Virus record (IMG/VR): IMGVR_UViG_3300032676_001083
Coordinates: 1-41,275 of that record
DNA length: 41,275 nt
DNA from: a virus
Direction: 5' to 3' (one strand)
Shown one piece after another: positions 8,251-15,300 of this stretch. The position numbers were made by a program, and so were the translations under genes. The notes under the pieces were generated by a model. The model was not told where the DNA came from, did not search any database, and saw only the letters and a list, made by a program, of their open reading frames with translations. The stretch's first letter is position 1, and the number at the start of each line of letters is the position of its first letter.

Positions 8251-8855
8251 TCCGCATCCTCCTCCGGCACGATTTCTACCTTTCCTTCGATCTGAAGCGG
8301 CGCCACATTCTTGTGCGCCAGTTTCAGCAGCACCTTGTCGAAGACCTCTTGCTCATCGGGAGACAGCAGCCCCATGTCAAATGGGATCGGTTCCCGGGCC
8401 TGCGCGGTGACGATCGGCTGCACCGGCTTGCCCTCGGCGCGCTCTACCATCTTGTCGGCCGCGATGACGCGGGCGGCGGCGGGCGCCTTGGCATCATCCA
8501 TCACCTCGGCCCAAACCCCAACGGCGCGGGTGGCGTGCTTGCGGGCCTCCTCGGCGGCAGTCTTGGCGTCTACCATGCCTTGACGTTCCAACGCCCGGTA
8601 TTCCTCAGGCTTCAGGTTGCCGGCCGGCTTGTGGCCGCCGCCGCCCCAGCCCGGCCCCATGCCCGGCCCCTTTGCCGCCTTCCTGGGATCATAGTAAGGG
8701 CCACCGGGACGAAAATGCCAGCCCTTCCCCTTTCCCTTTCCGGGCGGGTCGAGCTTTTTCGGGGGCACTTTTCCTTCAGCCCTCCGCCGTTCCCATGCGG
8801 CTTTCAACTTGGCCTTGGTCTCCTCAGACCTCGGAACACCCTTGGGGGGAGCCAT
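8247..8855 (-). CDS. Terminase small-subunit-like protein
   Basis: 202 residues, first gene of the packaging operon. The N-terminus GVPRSEETKAKLKAAWERRR looks like a basic DNA-binding (NUMOD-like) helix, followed by a Gly/Pro/Lys-rich linker (about residues 37-75). The segment HATRAVGVWAEVMDDAKAPAAARVIAADKMVERAEGKPVQ matches the helical domain common in phage small-terminase or terminase-adjacent proteins (pattern A..AA..ILDR..GKP.Q). It would recognise the packaging site and load TerL. The call rests on this pattern and on operon position, and three genes separate it from terL. It is transcribed from the promoter at 8887-8915. Confidence 0.6.
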   Translation of the reverse strand: MAPPKGVPRSEETKAKLKAAWERRRAEGKVPPKKLDPPGKGKGKGWHFRPGGPYYDPRKAAKGPGMGPGWGGGGHKPAGNLKPEEYRALERQGMVDAKTAAEEARKHATRAVGVWAEVMDDAKAPAAARVIAADKMVERAEGKPVQPIVTAQAREPIPFDMGLLSPDEQEVFDKVLLKLAHKNVAPLQIEGKVEIVPEEDAE

Positions 8856-8886
8856 CGACGCGATGCCTCATCAGTTGCGTGGCGGC

Positions 8887-8915
8887 ATACTATCGGGGTT
8901 TGGAGATAGTATCAA
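8887..8915 (-). promoter_or_regulatory. Packaging-operon promoter inside an inverted repeat
   Basis: Minus strand: TTGATA (8915-8910), 17-base spacer, TAGTAT (8892-8887). An inverted repeat with 8-base arms, ATACTATC (8887-8894) and GATAGTAT (8905-8912), covers the -10 box with one arm and most of the -35 box with the other. The transcript would start near 8880, about 25 bases before the first gene. A repressor or activator binding the repeat would control late packaging genes. Confidence 0.6.
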
Positions 8916-8986
8916 CCCACATCTTGCGGTCTCCGGCGGGGTCCAGACACCACGGGTGGGGATCACGAAAAAGAGGTTTCGGGGGA

Positions 8987-9016
8987 TAGACGGGGAATGA
9001 TTTAGTGCGCTATTGT
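8987..9016 (+). promoter_or_regulatory. Weak candidate promoter for the replication genes
   Basis: TAGACG (8987-8992), an 18-base spacer and TATTGT (9011-9016) precede the first plus-strand gene. Each box matches four of six consensus bases. The start would fall near 9023, just before the AGGAGG at 9026-9031. It is the best candidate in the divergent gap but is weak. Confidence 0.3.
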
Positions 9017-9036
9017 TCGCCTTTCAGGAGGCGTCC

Positions 9037-9252
9037 ATGGTCGGATCAATGCGCGTCAACCTTCATCTCCCTCCCGAGATCGCCGCCGTCATGGATCGGT
9101 TGGCCGAGGAGCGGGGGCTGACCCGAACACCCCTTGTCCGCCAGGCGCTCGGCGTCATGCAGGTCTGCCATGATGCCGGCAAGGACGGCCTGCTGGTCGG
9201 CACATGCCGCAACCGGGAAGACTTGGAAACCGTCATCGCCTCGCCTCTCTGA
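9037..9252 (+). CDS. Ribbon-helix-helix (CopG/Arc-like) regulator
   Basis: 71 residues. RVNLHLPPEIAAVMDRLAEERGLTRTPLVRQAL is the standard ribbon-helix-helix layout: one beta strand that enters the DNA major groove as a dimer pair, then two helices. Start ATG at 9037 has AGGAGG seven bases upstream, and an upstream in-frame start at 9013 has none. It is first in the replication operon and transcribed divergently from the packaging operon, so autoregulation or control of the divergent promoter with its inverted repeat at 8887-8912 is plausible. That link is inference. Confidence 0.8.
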   Translation: MVGSMRVNLHLPPEIAAVMDRLAEERGLTRTPLVRQALGVMQVCHDAGKDGLLVGTCRNREDLETVIASPL

Positions 9253-9264
9253 GAGGGGACCGCC

Positions 9265-9711
9265 ATGACCATCATCGTGGCCCACAAAGGCATCGTGGTT
9301 GCCGACTCGATGGCTGTCATCGGCGGCAGGAGAGAGCCGGCCGGACACGATAAGATTGCACGATGCCAAGACGGAAGCCTGGTTGCATGTTGCGGTGCGG
9401 CAGACGACGGAGAGGCGTTTCGCCAATGGGCGATGGCAGGATTTCCGGCGAGATCAAAGCCGCGGCTGACGGAGGGTGAGGACGGTTTCCGCGCCCTTCA
9501 CATGCGTCTGGATGGTTCTGTCTGGACGTTCTATGGCACCGAACGATCCTTCATAACACACCAGCCCGCCATCATCGGGGAATCCACGGCCTGCAATTTT
9601 GTAGCCGGCGCCATGGCGGCCGGGGCCGACGCTGAGACAGCCGTTCGGCTTGCCATCAAACATACAATTTATGTCGGCGGCCCCGTTCAGGTCGAGGGTT
9701 TGGTGCCGTGA
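9265..9711 (+). CDS. Proteasome/HslV-like Ntn-hydrolase
   Basis: 148 residues. It begins MTIIVAHKGIVVADSMAV. After removal of Met the new N-terminal Thr would be the nucleophile, followed by VVADS (Asp17-equivalent) and HDKIAR (Lys33-equivalent), the catalytic set of proteasome beta and HslV subunits. The gap of 13 residues between VVADS and DK and the later GAMAAGADAETAVRLAIKHTIYVGGPVQ agree with phage members of this family. They are usually shorter than HslV (about 175 residues). It has no ATPase partner nearby. It overlaps the prim-pol gene by 4 bases (GTGA). The substrate is unknown: self-assembled peptidase or protein-processing roles are both possible. Confidence 0.75.
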   Translation: MTIIVAHKGIVVADSMAVIGGRREPAGHDKIARCQDGSLVACCGAADDGEAFRQWAMAGFPARSKPRLTEGEDGFRALHMRLDGSVWTFYGTERSFITHQPAIIGESTACNFVAGAMAAGADAETAVRLAIKHTIYVGGPVQVEGLVP

Positions 9712-11669
9712 GCATCGTCGAATCGGCCATCCAGCTTGCGGCGTGGGCTCCGGTCTTCCCATGCCGACCCGACAAACGCCCGGCATGTATCCACGGCTTC
9801 CACGACGCCACATCCGATCCCATCGAAATCCGCCGACTGTTCAACGGCTCCGGTGCCCTGATCGGCGTCCCGACCGGCGAGGCGTCCGGTTTCGACGTGC
9901 TGGACGTGGACCCCCGCCACGGTGGCGACGAGTGGGAGAAGGCCAATCAACACCGCCTGCCGGAAACCCGCATCCACCAAACGATGGGCGGCGGCCGGCA
10001 CTGGCTCTTCCGCCACGTCGAGGGCGTTCACAATTCAGCCTCGGCTATCGCGCCCGGAATTGATGTGAGGGGCAGCGGGGGCTATGTCGTCGTTCCCCCA
10101 TCCCCATCCTATTCCGTCGTCAGTGATGCCGAGATCGCCCACTGGCCGGACTGGCTGCTGGCGGAAATCCTACCGAAGACGCGCGCCGCAGACCCGAAAC
10201 CAGCGCCGAGTTCCTACGACCCGATCCCGTCCGCGCGCCTCGAAGGCTTCGTCCGCGCCGTCCTGAGCCGGGTCAGTTCAGCCCCGGAAGGCCAGAAGCA
10301 TTTCATCCTCCGCAATCAGGCCATGATCCTCGGCGGCGTCGCCCACCTCGGCCCGCTATCCAAACCCGATCTGGTCCGCCGACTCATGGATGCCCTGCCG
10401 GCGACGGCACTGGACCGCAAGGGAGCCGAGAAGACGGCCGAGTGGGGCGTCGAGATGGGGATGCAGAACCCGCTGGACCTACCGGACAGGCCCCGACTAA
10501 ACGGGCACGCGCCAGAGGAACCAACGCCGGCGAACGATGAGCACGACGGCGGCGAAGATCAGCAGACTTCCGCCCAACCTTCGCCGGAACCTTCGCCGGA
10601 CGCGCAACCCGATGATTTAATTGATCCTAGATCATGGACGGCACCCGCCGAGCCCCGGCAATGGATCGTAGTAAGCTGGATACCAAGAGGCGTCGTGACG
10701 GCCCTCTATGGTGATGGCGGGATGGGGAAGTCCCTCCTAGCCCAGCAATTGATGACCAGCGTGGCGACGGGCCAACCATGGATCGGACAGGAAGTCCTAC
10801 ACGGCCGCGCCCTCGGGATCATGTGCGAGGACGACGAGCCAGAACTTCATCGCCGCCAGGACAGCATCAACCGAAGCATGGAGATAGAGCCGGAGCGCCT
10901 TGACAACCTTCGGTATTCCGCCCGACTTGGCCGTGACAACATCCTCATGGCCTTCGATGGCCGGGATGTCGGAAGCATCACCGAGGCGTTCAACGAAATC
11001 GACGCCACATGCTACAGCTTCAAGCCTGATCTTCTGGTGTGCGATACCATCGCAGATTTCTTCGGCGGCAATGAAAACAACCGATCCCAGGTCCGCCAGT
11101 TCGTCCAGAACACATTCGGCAGACTCGCCCGCACCCACCACTGCGCCGTCCTGGTCTGCGGTCATCCGTCCGTTTCCGGCATAGCCAGCGGCGCCGGAAC
11201 CGGCGGCTCTACGGCGTGGTCGAATACCGTCCGGTCCCGCCTCTACCTGACCGCACAGGACGGTGACAACGCCGATCCCAACGCCCGCATTTTGAGCCGC
11301 AAGAAGGCCAACTACGCCGCCCGCGATGCCGAGGTTAACCTTGTCTGGCGGGCCGGGTGCCTCATCGTCCCCGGAGAGGATGACGCCGCCAGCGACATGC
11401 CGGACTGGCAAATCATAACCGAGATATTCAAATCCATCGACACGGCATGGGTTGCCAAAAAACCATGGTCCATCGTGCCGCAGTCCAGAATGCAGGGACG
11501 ATACCTGCCGACGTTCGCCAAGGAGCACTTCAACATGGGCGAAAAAAAGACGATCAAGCTGGTGCAGGATTGGCTGATGAACGGGTATCTGGCCGTCGAA
11601 ATTGCCGACCGAAAAACCCACAACAAGGGGCTTCAGGTGATCAAAAATCTAACCCCTTACGGCGATTGA
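9708..11669 (+). CDS. Primase-polymerase / RepA-type helicase fusion
   Basis: 653 residues, GTG start overlapping the previous stop. Residues 1-160 match the bifunctional primase/polymerase (AEP) domain: VFPCRPDKRP, DVLDVDPRHGG (63-73, metal-binding Asp pair) and GGGRHWLF (94-101). A linker rich in Pro, Glu and Asp spans about 265-305. Residues 320-600 are a RecA-like RepA/AAA_25 helicase: Walker A GDGGMGKS (335-342), Walker B LLVCD (442-446), then CGHPS and an SNTVRSRLYL arginine-finger-like segment. The protein should both prime and unwind at the phage origin. The iteron array starts about 40 bases after its stop, which supports an initiator role. Confidence 0.9.
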   Translation: MSIVESAIQLAAWAPVFPCRPDKRPACIHGFHDATSDPIEIRRLFNGSGALIGVPTGEASGFDVLDVDPRHGGDEWEKANQHRLPETRIHQTMGGGRHWLFRHVEGVHNSASAIAPGIDVRGSGGYVVVPPSPSYSVVSDAEIAHWPDWLLAEILPKTRAADPKPAPSSYDPIPSARLEGFVRAVLSRVSSAPEGQKHFILRNQAMILGGVAHLGPLSKPDLVRRLMDALPATALDRKGAEKTAEWGVEMGMQNPLDLPDRPRLNGHAPEEPTPANDEHDGGEDQQTSAQPSPEPSPDAQPDDLIDPRSWTAPAEPRQWIVVSWIPRGVVTALYGDGGMGKSLLAQQLMTSVATGQPWIGQEVLHGRALGIMCEDDEPELHRRQDSINRSMEIEPERLDNLRYSARLGRDNILMAFDGRDVGSITEAFNEIDATCYSFKPDLLVCDTIADFFGGNENNRSQVRQFVQNTFGRLARTHHCAVLVCGHPSVSGIASGAGTGGSTAWSNTVRSRLYLTAQDGDNADPNARILSRKKANYAARDAEVNLVWRAGCLIVPGEDDAASDMPDWQIITEIFKSIDTAWVAKKPWSIVPQSRMQGRYLPTFAKEHFNMGEKKTIKLVQDWLMNGYLAVEIADRKTHNKGLQVIKNLTPYGD

Positions 11670-11710
11670 TGCAATTTCATGCGAAATTCATACTAGCAAC
11701 GACGGGTTGC

Positions 11711-11880
11711 TAACCCATTGTTTTTACTTAGGCGAAGGTCTGGCGAAGGTTGGCGAAAAAGCGAAGGTTGGCAAATAACCCATTGATATCGTTATGGCGA
11801 AGGTCTGGCGAAGGTTGGCGAAGGTCAAGGGTAACACACTGATATTGTTGGCGAAAGTTTGGCGAAGGTTAGGCGAAAGT
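11711..11880 (+). repeat. Iteron array, candidate replication origin
   Basis: Three copies of a composite repeat start at 11711, 11776 and 11832. Each has an A/T-rich head beginning TAACCCATTG (TAACACACTG in the third), then two or three iterons of GGCGAAGGT. Iteron starts are at 11731, 11742, 11752 (degenerate), 11796, 11807, 11817, 11850, 11861 and 11872, plus GCGAAGGT at 11761. Within each cluster the spacing is 10-11 bases, one helical turn, so bound initiator molecules would lie on one face. The array directly follows the prim-pol/helicase gene and sits in a gene-free stretch. Iterons plus A/T-rich heads are the usual form of an initiator-dependent origin. Confidence 0.7.
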
Positions 11881-12237
11881 ATCCCCCCATACCCCCCTAC
11901 GTGCTTCGCCCGCCCCTTCAGAGGGTCGGCGAGCACGACAAAGGGGACAAAACATGGCCGCTGAACCCCGCCAACCCCGCAAGTCATGATCCCACGCCCC
12001 GTCCAGAAATTGCGACACTCCTACCCTCATTCCCCTCCCGACCCAAAATCTCCGGTTCCACTTTTCCAGCTAGGGGGGTCGTGACAAATTCCGAAACCTC
12101 AGCCAGCGGGGGGTGGGGGGTCTGCTCCGGGGCATCCTGCCGCTGCCAGGAGCGGCCGGACGCGGTGCCGGCATCGATCCCCCCCCCTCACTGACCGAAC
12201 GATGGCCCGCTGGACCGCGACGTTGAGGCTACAGGCC
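11881..12237. other. Gene-free stretch after the iterons
   Basis: G/C-rich with C runs (for example at 11883-11888, 11892-11897 and 12180-12187). No reading frame here has both a ribosome-binding site and coding-like codon use. It separates the candidate origin from the 70-bp duplication and the recombinase. It may hold further origin elements, but none can be named from sequence. Confidence 0.4.
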
Positions 12238-12377
12238 GGCGTGGTGGCTGTCCGGTGTCCCTGCACCCGGCGCGGCGTCCACGGTGCTGTGCGGGCTGCT
12301 ACGGGGCGGCGTGGTGGCTGTCCGGTGTCCCTGCACCCGGCGCGGCGTCCACGGTGCTGTGCGGGCTGCTACGGGGC
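12238..12377 (+). repeat. Perfect 70-bp tandem duplication
   Basis: Two identical 70-base copies lie head to tail (12238-12307 and 12308-12377). The second copy contains the last codons and TAG stop (12369-12371) of the serine recombinase, so the first copy is an extra copy of the gene end plus downstream sequence. Perfect identity implies a recent event or active homogenisation. It could also be a recombination site of the recombinase, but no paired inverted half-sites were found. Confidence 0.85.
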
Positions 12378-13040
12378 GCGGCGGAGGATGGCCCGGACCA
12401 TGCGGCCGTTCCACGCCCCCTCCGACAGGGTTCGGATGCCACGAGCCGACAGGCATAAAGCGATCGCCCGCGCCGATCTGGTGCCGCCGGCCTGTATCTC
12501 CCGGATGGTTGGCGACACAGACGCAGCGAAGGCGTCGAAGGCAGCCCGGTTTGTCGCTGCGCCCTTCGCTTGCGCTTCGGCCAGGTTCGTACGGTTGCCC
12601 AGCTTAACGCCGCGCGCCTTGGCGGCAGCCAACGCCAAACGGGTCCGCTCGCCTATCATCGCCCGTTCCTTCTGTGCCAAGGCGGCATAGATGTGCAGCA
12701 TGAACGGGTCGGCGTCTAGGCCAAGATCAGCCACGATGAACGGCACGCGCTGCGCCATCAGGCCAGCGATGAACGCCACATCACGGGATAGGCGATCCAG
12801 CTTCGCCACGACAACCGCGGCCTTCGCCTTCCGCGCCTGTGCCAGCGCCTCGCGCAGCACCGGCCGGCGGTCCAGGGCATCGGTACCCTTGCCCGTCTCG
12901 ATCTCGACGCACTCGCCAATCAGCGTCAGTCCGTTGGCGGCGACAAACCGCGCGATGGTCTCGCGCTGCGAGTCGATGCCTAGACCGCTCCTGCCTTGGC
13001 GCGACGTGGAAACCCGCAAATAAGACAATACGTTAGTCAT
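12369..13040 (-). CDS. Serine recombinase (resolvase/invertase type)
   Basis: 223 residues. The catalytic domain carries YLRVSTSRQ with nucleophile Ser11, and KLDRLSRD (80-87) with active-site arginines. The long helix E follows ([34 protein letters not shown]). The C-terminal part ends in a helix-turn-helix-like region ([41 protein letters not shown]). The size is that of resolvases and invertases, not of large serine integrases of about 500 residues. Possible jobs are dimer resolution, DNA inversion or integration. It is the only recombinase of this kind in the window. It stands alone on the minus strand, with a palindrome (13071-13086) upstream and a 70-bp duplication at its 3' end. Confidence 0.92.
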   Translation of the reverse strand: MTNVLSYLRVSTSRQGRSGLGIDSQRETIARFVAANGLTLIGECVEIETGKGTDALDRRPVLREALAQARKAKAAVVVAKLDRLSRDVAFIAGLMAQRVPFIVADLGLDADPFMLHIYAALAQKERAMIGERTRLALAAAKARGVKLGNRTNLAEAQAKGAATNRAAFDAFAASVSPTIREIQAGGTRSARAIALCLSARGIRTLSEGAWNGRMVRAILRRAP

Positions 13041-13070
13041 GCTATCACATTCCCGGAAGATGATACAGCA

Positions 13071-13086
13071 CTATACCACCGTATAG
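13071..13086. promoter_or_regulatory. Palindrome upstream of the recombinase
   Basis: CTATAC, four bases, GTATAG: perfect 6-base arms, 30 bases before the recombinase start. On the minus strand a TATAGT at this position could act as a -10 box, but no matching -35 box at 17 bases was found. It is a possible operator for the recombinase promoter. Confidence 0.4.
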
Positions 13087-13126
13087 ACGAGCCACATAGC
13101 CCGATCCATGCTGCATGTGCGAGAGA

Positions 13127-13147
13127 AACGCGAGACTTATTCGCGTT
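13127..13147. promoter_or_regulatory. 21-bp palindrome with a third half-site
   Basis: AACGCGA, seven bases, TCGCGTT: perfect 7-base arms. A further AACGCGA half-site lies at 13168-13174, about four turns from the first arm. The layout is that of a dimeric repressor operator in the gap between the divergent recombinase and plus-strand accessory genes. No coding frame in 13041-13335 is convincing. Confidence 0.45.
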
Positions 13148-13335
13148 AGCACAACCGGAAGTATCAAAACGCGAATCTCGCTCACGTTTACGCGCCCTCG
13201 AAAGCCCGGAACGCGCAAAATAGTGGCACTCCGTCTCGGATCGTCAATCGGTGCGCCAGATCGTCACGCAGCATCCCTCAGCCCGAGCACGACCATCCGC
13301 CGGATAGCCTCGCCGCGCTCGGGATATCGGGCTGC

Positions 13336-13569
13336 GTGCGACGCCATGCGTCTATGCGGGCGATCCGGCAGAATTGTGTGGATTGCGCGGGTGGCACGGA
13401 GGCCGAGGTTAGGCGATGCCGCTGTGTCGCCTGTCCGATGTGGCCATACCGGATGGCGTCAAACCCCTTCAATTCCCGTGAAATGACTGAAACGCAACGG
13501 GCCGAAGCGGTAGAGAGGCTTTCACCGGCTAGGGCGGCGCGGGCAATGCTTGCCGGGCGATCCGACTGA
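13336..13569 (+). CDS. Small Cys-rich conserved phage protein
   Basis: 77 residues. RAIRQNCVDCAGGTEAEVRRCRCVACPMWPYRMASNPF matches a widely seen small phage protein pattern (AIR..C..C.GG...EVR.C....CP.WPYR.G.NP). Five cysteines (C14, C17, C28, C30, C33) could hold a zinc ion. Its function is unknown, and it is often found with early accessory or recombination genes. GTG at 13336 is used here. ATG at 13354 (71 residues) is equally possible, since neither has a clear ribosome-binding site. It is first of the plus-strand accessory run downstream of the palindrome at 13127-13147. Confidence 0.75.
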   Translation: MRRHASMRAIRQNCVDCAGGTEAEVRRCRCVACPMWPYRMASNPFNSREMTETQRAEAVERLSPARAARAMLAGRSD

Positions 13570-13722
13570 TTGCTTAGGTAGCGTATCGAGCCGTCCCCAA
13601 ATCCCGACATCGCCGCTCAGTCATCCGATCACGAACCTGTTACCGCAATAGGCGCAATCCGCGTTTGCGTCCCGCCGCGAATGGCGCGCCATATTGGCGT
13701 CATGGTCGATAGGACGCATGAC

Positions 13723-14068
13723 ATGGGCAAAGCAGACGACGCGGCGATAGCTGCGTTCGCGGCGGCTCGCGGTGTCACCCGCGTTGCCGAGGGCGCCGCC
13801 GCGCTCCCGACTGACCGCCGCTACTGGCGCGATGCCGTGCGGGCGCCTCGTCCGGTGTCTGTTGATCCCACGATTGTCCGCCGCGTGGCCGCCGTGGATG
13901 CGCTGGGGCGACGTGGTTGTGTCAACCGGCACCATGCCGGCTGGCTGCACGGACGTGATCCGCTTCGGGCCGCACGGCTCGGCAATCCTGCACGTTCCCT
14001 ACCCGCATGTGCAATCGCTGCTTTGGAACGCTTGCCGGTCAATGCCGGTACTGGGCACGCACGCCTAA
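13723..14068 (+). pseudogene. Accessory gene broken by an apparent frameshift
   Basis: ATG at 13723 has AGGA eight bases upstream. The frame begins MGKADDAAIAAFAAARGVTRV and runs to about VAAVDALG. At the run GGGG (13905-13908) coding character moves to the next frame: DVVVSTGTMPAGCTDVIRFGPHGSAILHVPYPHVQSLL, ending with TAA at 14066-14068. Third-position GC is high in the first frame before the run and in the second frame after it. Read without a shift, the first frame stays open to 14175 but with poor codon use. The options are a sequencing or assembly indel, a true broken gene, or a frameshift in the host. The function is unknown. Confidence 0.5.
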
Positions 14069-14149
14069 CCCGGCCTCCCCATGCCGCCGGACGCGTTCAC
14101 GGGCGCCCGGCGGAACGGAGAGACCTCCGAACAGAAGGGACCGAGACCG

Positions 14150-14365
14150 ATGAACCGCCCATGGCTGACAAATAACCCGCAGGTTGCCGCCGCGTTGAAA
14201 GCCGCTGATGGATGGTATGCCGCCAAGATGCGCGATTGCGCCGGCATGAAGCTGGCCGACAAGATTATTGCCATCCGGGCCGCGCGCATTGCACTGGCGA
14301 CCACGCAAGAGGCGATTGCCGAACGCTATGGCGAGCAACCCACAATGACCGGCGCGAAGGAGTGA
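14150..14365 (+). CDS. Small helical accessory protein
   Basis: 71 residues, not recognised. It is helical and Ala-rich (NPQVAAALKAADGWYAAKMRDCAG; IIAIRAARIALATTQEAIAERYGE). The start at 14150 follows AGAAGGGA at usual distance. It sits in a run of tightly spaced small plus-strand genes, and the next gene starts five bases after its stop. Confidence 0.7.
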   Translation: MNRPWLTNNPQVAAALKAADGWYAAKMRDCAGMKLADKIIAIRAARIALATTQEAIAERYGEQPTMTGAKE

Positions 14366-14370
14366 GAGCG

Positions 14371-14547
14371 ATGAACGCCACCACGCAACCCACAATGACC
14401 GGCGAACAAGCCTATGAGGCCGACCGGGCGCAACTGCCGCTGTATCACAATGGCAAGCCGCGCCCGTGCTGGGCTGACCTGCCCTCATGGGCGCAGGGCA
14501 CATGGAACCGCAACCCGACCGTGCCGGCGCGGAGGGTTGTGGCATGA
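14371..14547 (+). CDS. Small hypothetical protein
   Basis: 58 residues, short for a standard gene call. AAGGAG lies eight bases before ATG 14371. The sequence has EADRAQLPLYHNGKPRPCW and WADLPSWAQGTWNRNP, with many aromatic residues, a style seen in small phage proteins that bind a partner surface. It ends in a 4-base overlap with the next gene. It repeats the motif QPTMTG that ends the preceding protein, a short duplication at 14335-14350 and 14387-14402. Confidence 0.65.
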   Translation: MNATTQPTMTGEQAYEADRAQLPLYHNGKPRPCWADLPSWAQGTWNRNPTVPARRVVA

Positions 14548-14753
14548 CCCTGGAAATACAGCGAACGGACGCCGTTCGCTGGTTCGAGACGCTCGGCGGT
14601 TGTGTCTGCGGGAAAGCCGCTACCGGCACGCTGCGCGGCCCGCGCAATGAAAGCTACGGCAACCGATGCACCAAATGCGGCAAGGCGCGCGTGAGGAAGG
14701 CCGACCGTGAACGGGCGGCGTTTGTTAAGCGGATGAAGGAACTCGACACATGA
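14544..14753 (+). CDS. Small zinc-ribbon protein
   Basis: 69 residues. CVCGKAATG..., then 20 residues, then CTKCGKAR form two CxC/CxxC knuckles of a zinc ribbon, followed by a basic helix (RKADRERAAFVKRMKEL). Such proteins bind DNA, RNA or a protein partner. The 4-base overlaps at both ends show that it is translated with its neighbours. No precise role can be named. Confidence 0.7.
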   Translation: MTLEIQRTDAVRWFETLGGCVCGKAATGTLRGPRNESYGNRCTKCGKARVRKADRERAAFVKRMKELDT

Positions 14754-14926
14754 CCCCGCAAGCCCTCGCCGCCCTCCTGGCTCCGCTCGGCTCGCGCCCC
14801 GATCAGGCCCGCGCGCTGGGCGTCGGGCTCCGCACCGTGCAGCGATGGCACGCCAAGGGCTGCAACCGCTTCATCGCGCGGGCGCTGCGACTGATGGTTG
14901 CCGAGATACTTTGTCACACTTCGTAA
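14750..14926 (+). CDS. Small HTH protein
   Basis: 58 residues. PLGSRPDQARALGVGLRTVQRWHAKGCNRFIARALRLMV has the spacing of a helix-turn-helix: helix ending in ARALG, Gly turn, recognition helix RTVQRWHAKG. The start ATG overlaps the preceding stop (ATGA). It is likely a DNA-binding regulator or an anti-host-type small protein. The target is unknown. Confidence 0.6.
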   Translation: MTPQALAALLAPLGSRPDQARALGVGLRTVQRWHAKGCNRFIARALRLMVAEILCHTS

Positions 14927-14993
14927 CTCGCTTTCCGCGCCAGAGTGGCGCTTGATGTGCGTATCGAACGAGACCACCCAAGGGACCGCCGAG

Positions 14994-15221
14994 ATGACCG
15001 CTACATTCACAATCACTGATTCCCCCGTGAAACACGAAACGCCAGAAGCCGCGCGCACGGCGGCTTATGAGATCGCCGTGATCTGGTGGACGGATCGCTG
15101 GAACAACACGCACCCGGTTGACCCACACGATCATGCCGGCCGAGATGCTCGCGCCAAAGCGGCCGCCGCCTACGTTGTCCGGCAAATCGACGCGCAGATT
15201 GCAAACGGCTCGCTGATCTAA
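14994..15221 (+). CDS. Small hypothetical protein
   Basis: 75 residues from ATG 14994, with AAGGGA upstream. It has a short beta N-terminus (TATFTITDSP), then helices (AARTAAYEIAVIWWTDRWNN; AKAAAAYVVRQIDAQIANG). It is not recognised. It is preceded by a 67-base gap with no clear promoter and followed by an 80-base gap that carries a strong hairpin at 15242-15261. Confidence 0.65.
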   Translation: MTATFTITDSPVKHETPEAARTAAYEIAVIWWTDRWNNTHPVDPHDHAGRDARAKAAAAYVVRQIDAQIANGSLI

Positions 15222-15241
15222 CCCGCAGCATTTCGCAACGC

Positions 15242-15261
15242 GGGCGCCAGGTCCGGCGCCC
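15242..15261 (+). terminator. Strong GC hairpin without T tract
   Basis: GGGCGCC, six-base loop, GGCGCCC: perfect 7-bp stem between two small genes. No T run follows, so it is more likely an RNA-stability or attenuating hairpin than a complete intrinsic terminator. Confidence 0.4.
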
Positions 15262-15300
15262 GACGCGAAAGCCTACGACGCAACCAAAGGGAAACGACCG

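Noticed and set aside
10797-11621. 274-codon minus-strand frame opposite the helicase part of the prim-pol gene
   Set aside because: It has no ribosome-binding site or recognisable motif, and the plus-strand protein has intact Walker motifs.
11724-11987. 87-codon minus-strand frame over the iterons
   Set aside because: Its repeats simply mirror the iteron DNA, and no ribosome-binding site precedes it.
11859-12194. 111-codon plus-strand frame in the gap after the iterons
   Set aside because: Start lies inside an iteron, codon use is poor and the peptide is low-complexity Pro/Ser without any motif.
12202-12690. 162-codon plus-strand frame over the 70-bp duplication and recombinase end
   Set aside because: It is antisense to the well-supported serine recombinase, and the duplicated peptide has no motif.
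13621-13950. 109-codon minus-strand frame opposite the broken accessory gene
   Set aside because: No ribosome-binding site, and the plus strand shows better coding signs on both sides of the G run.
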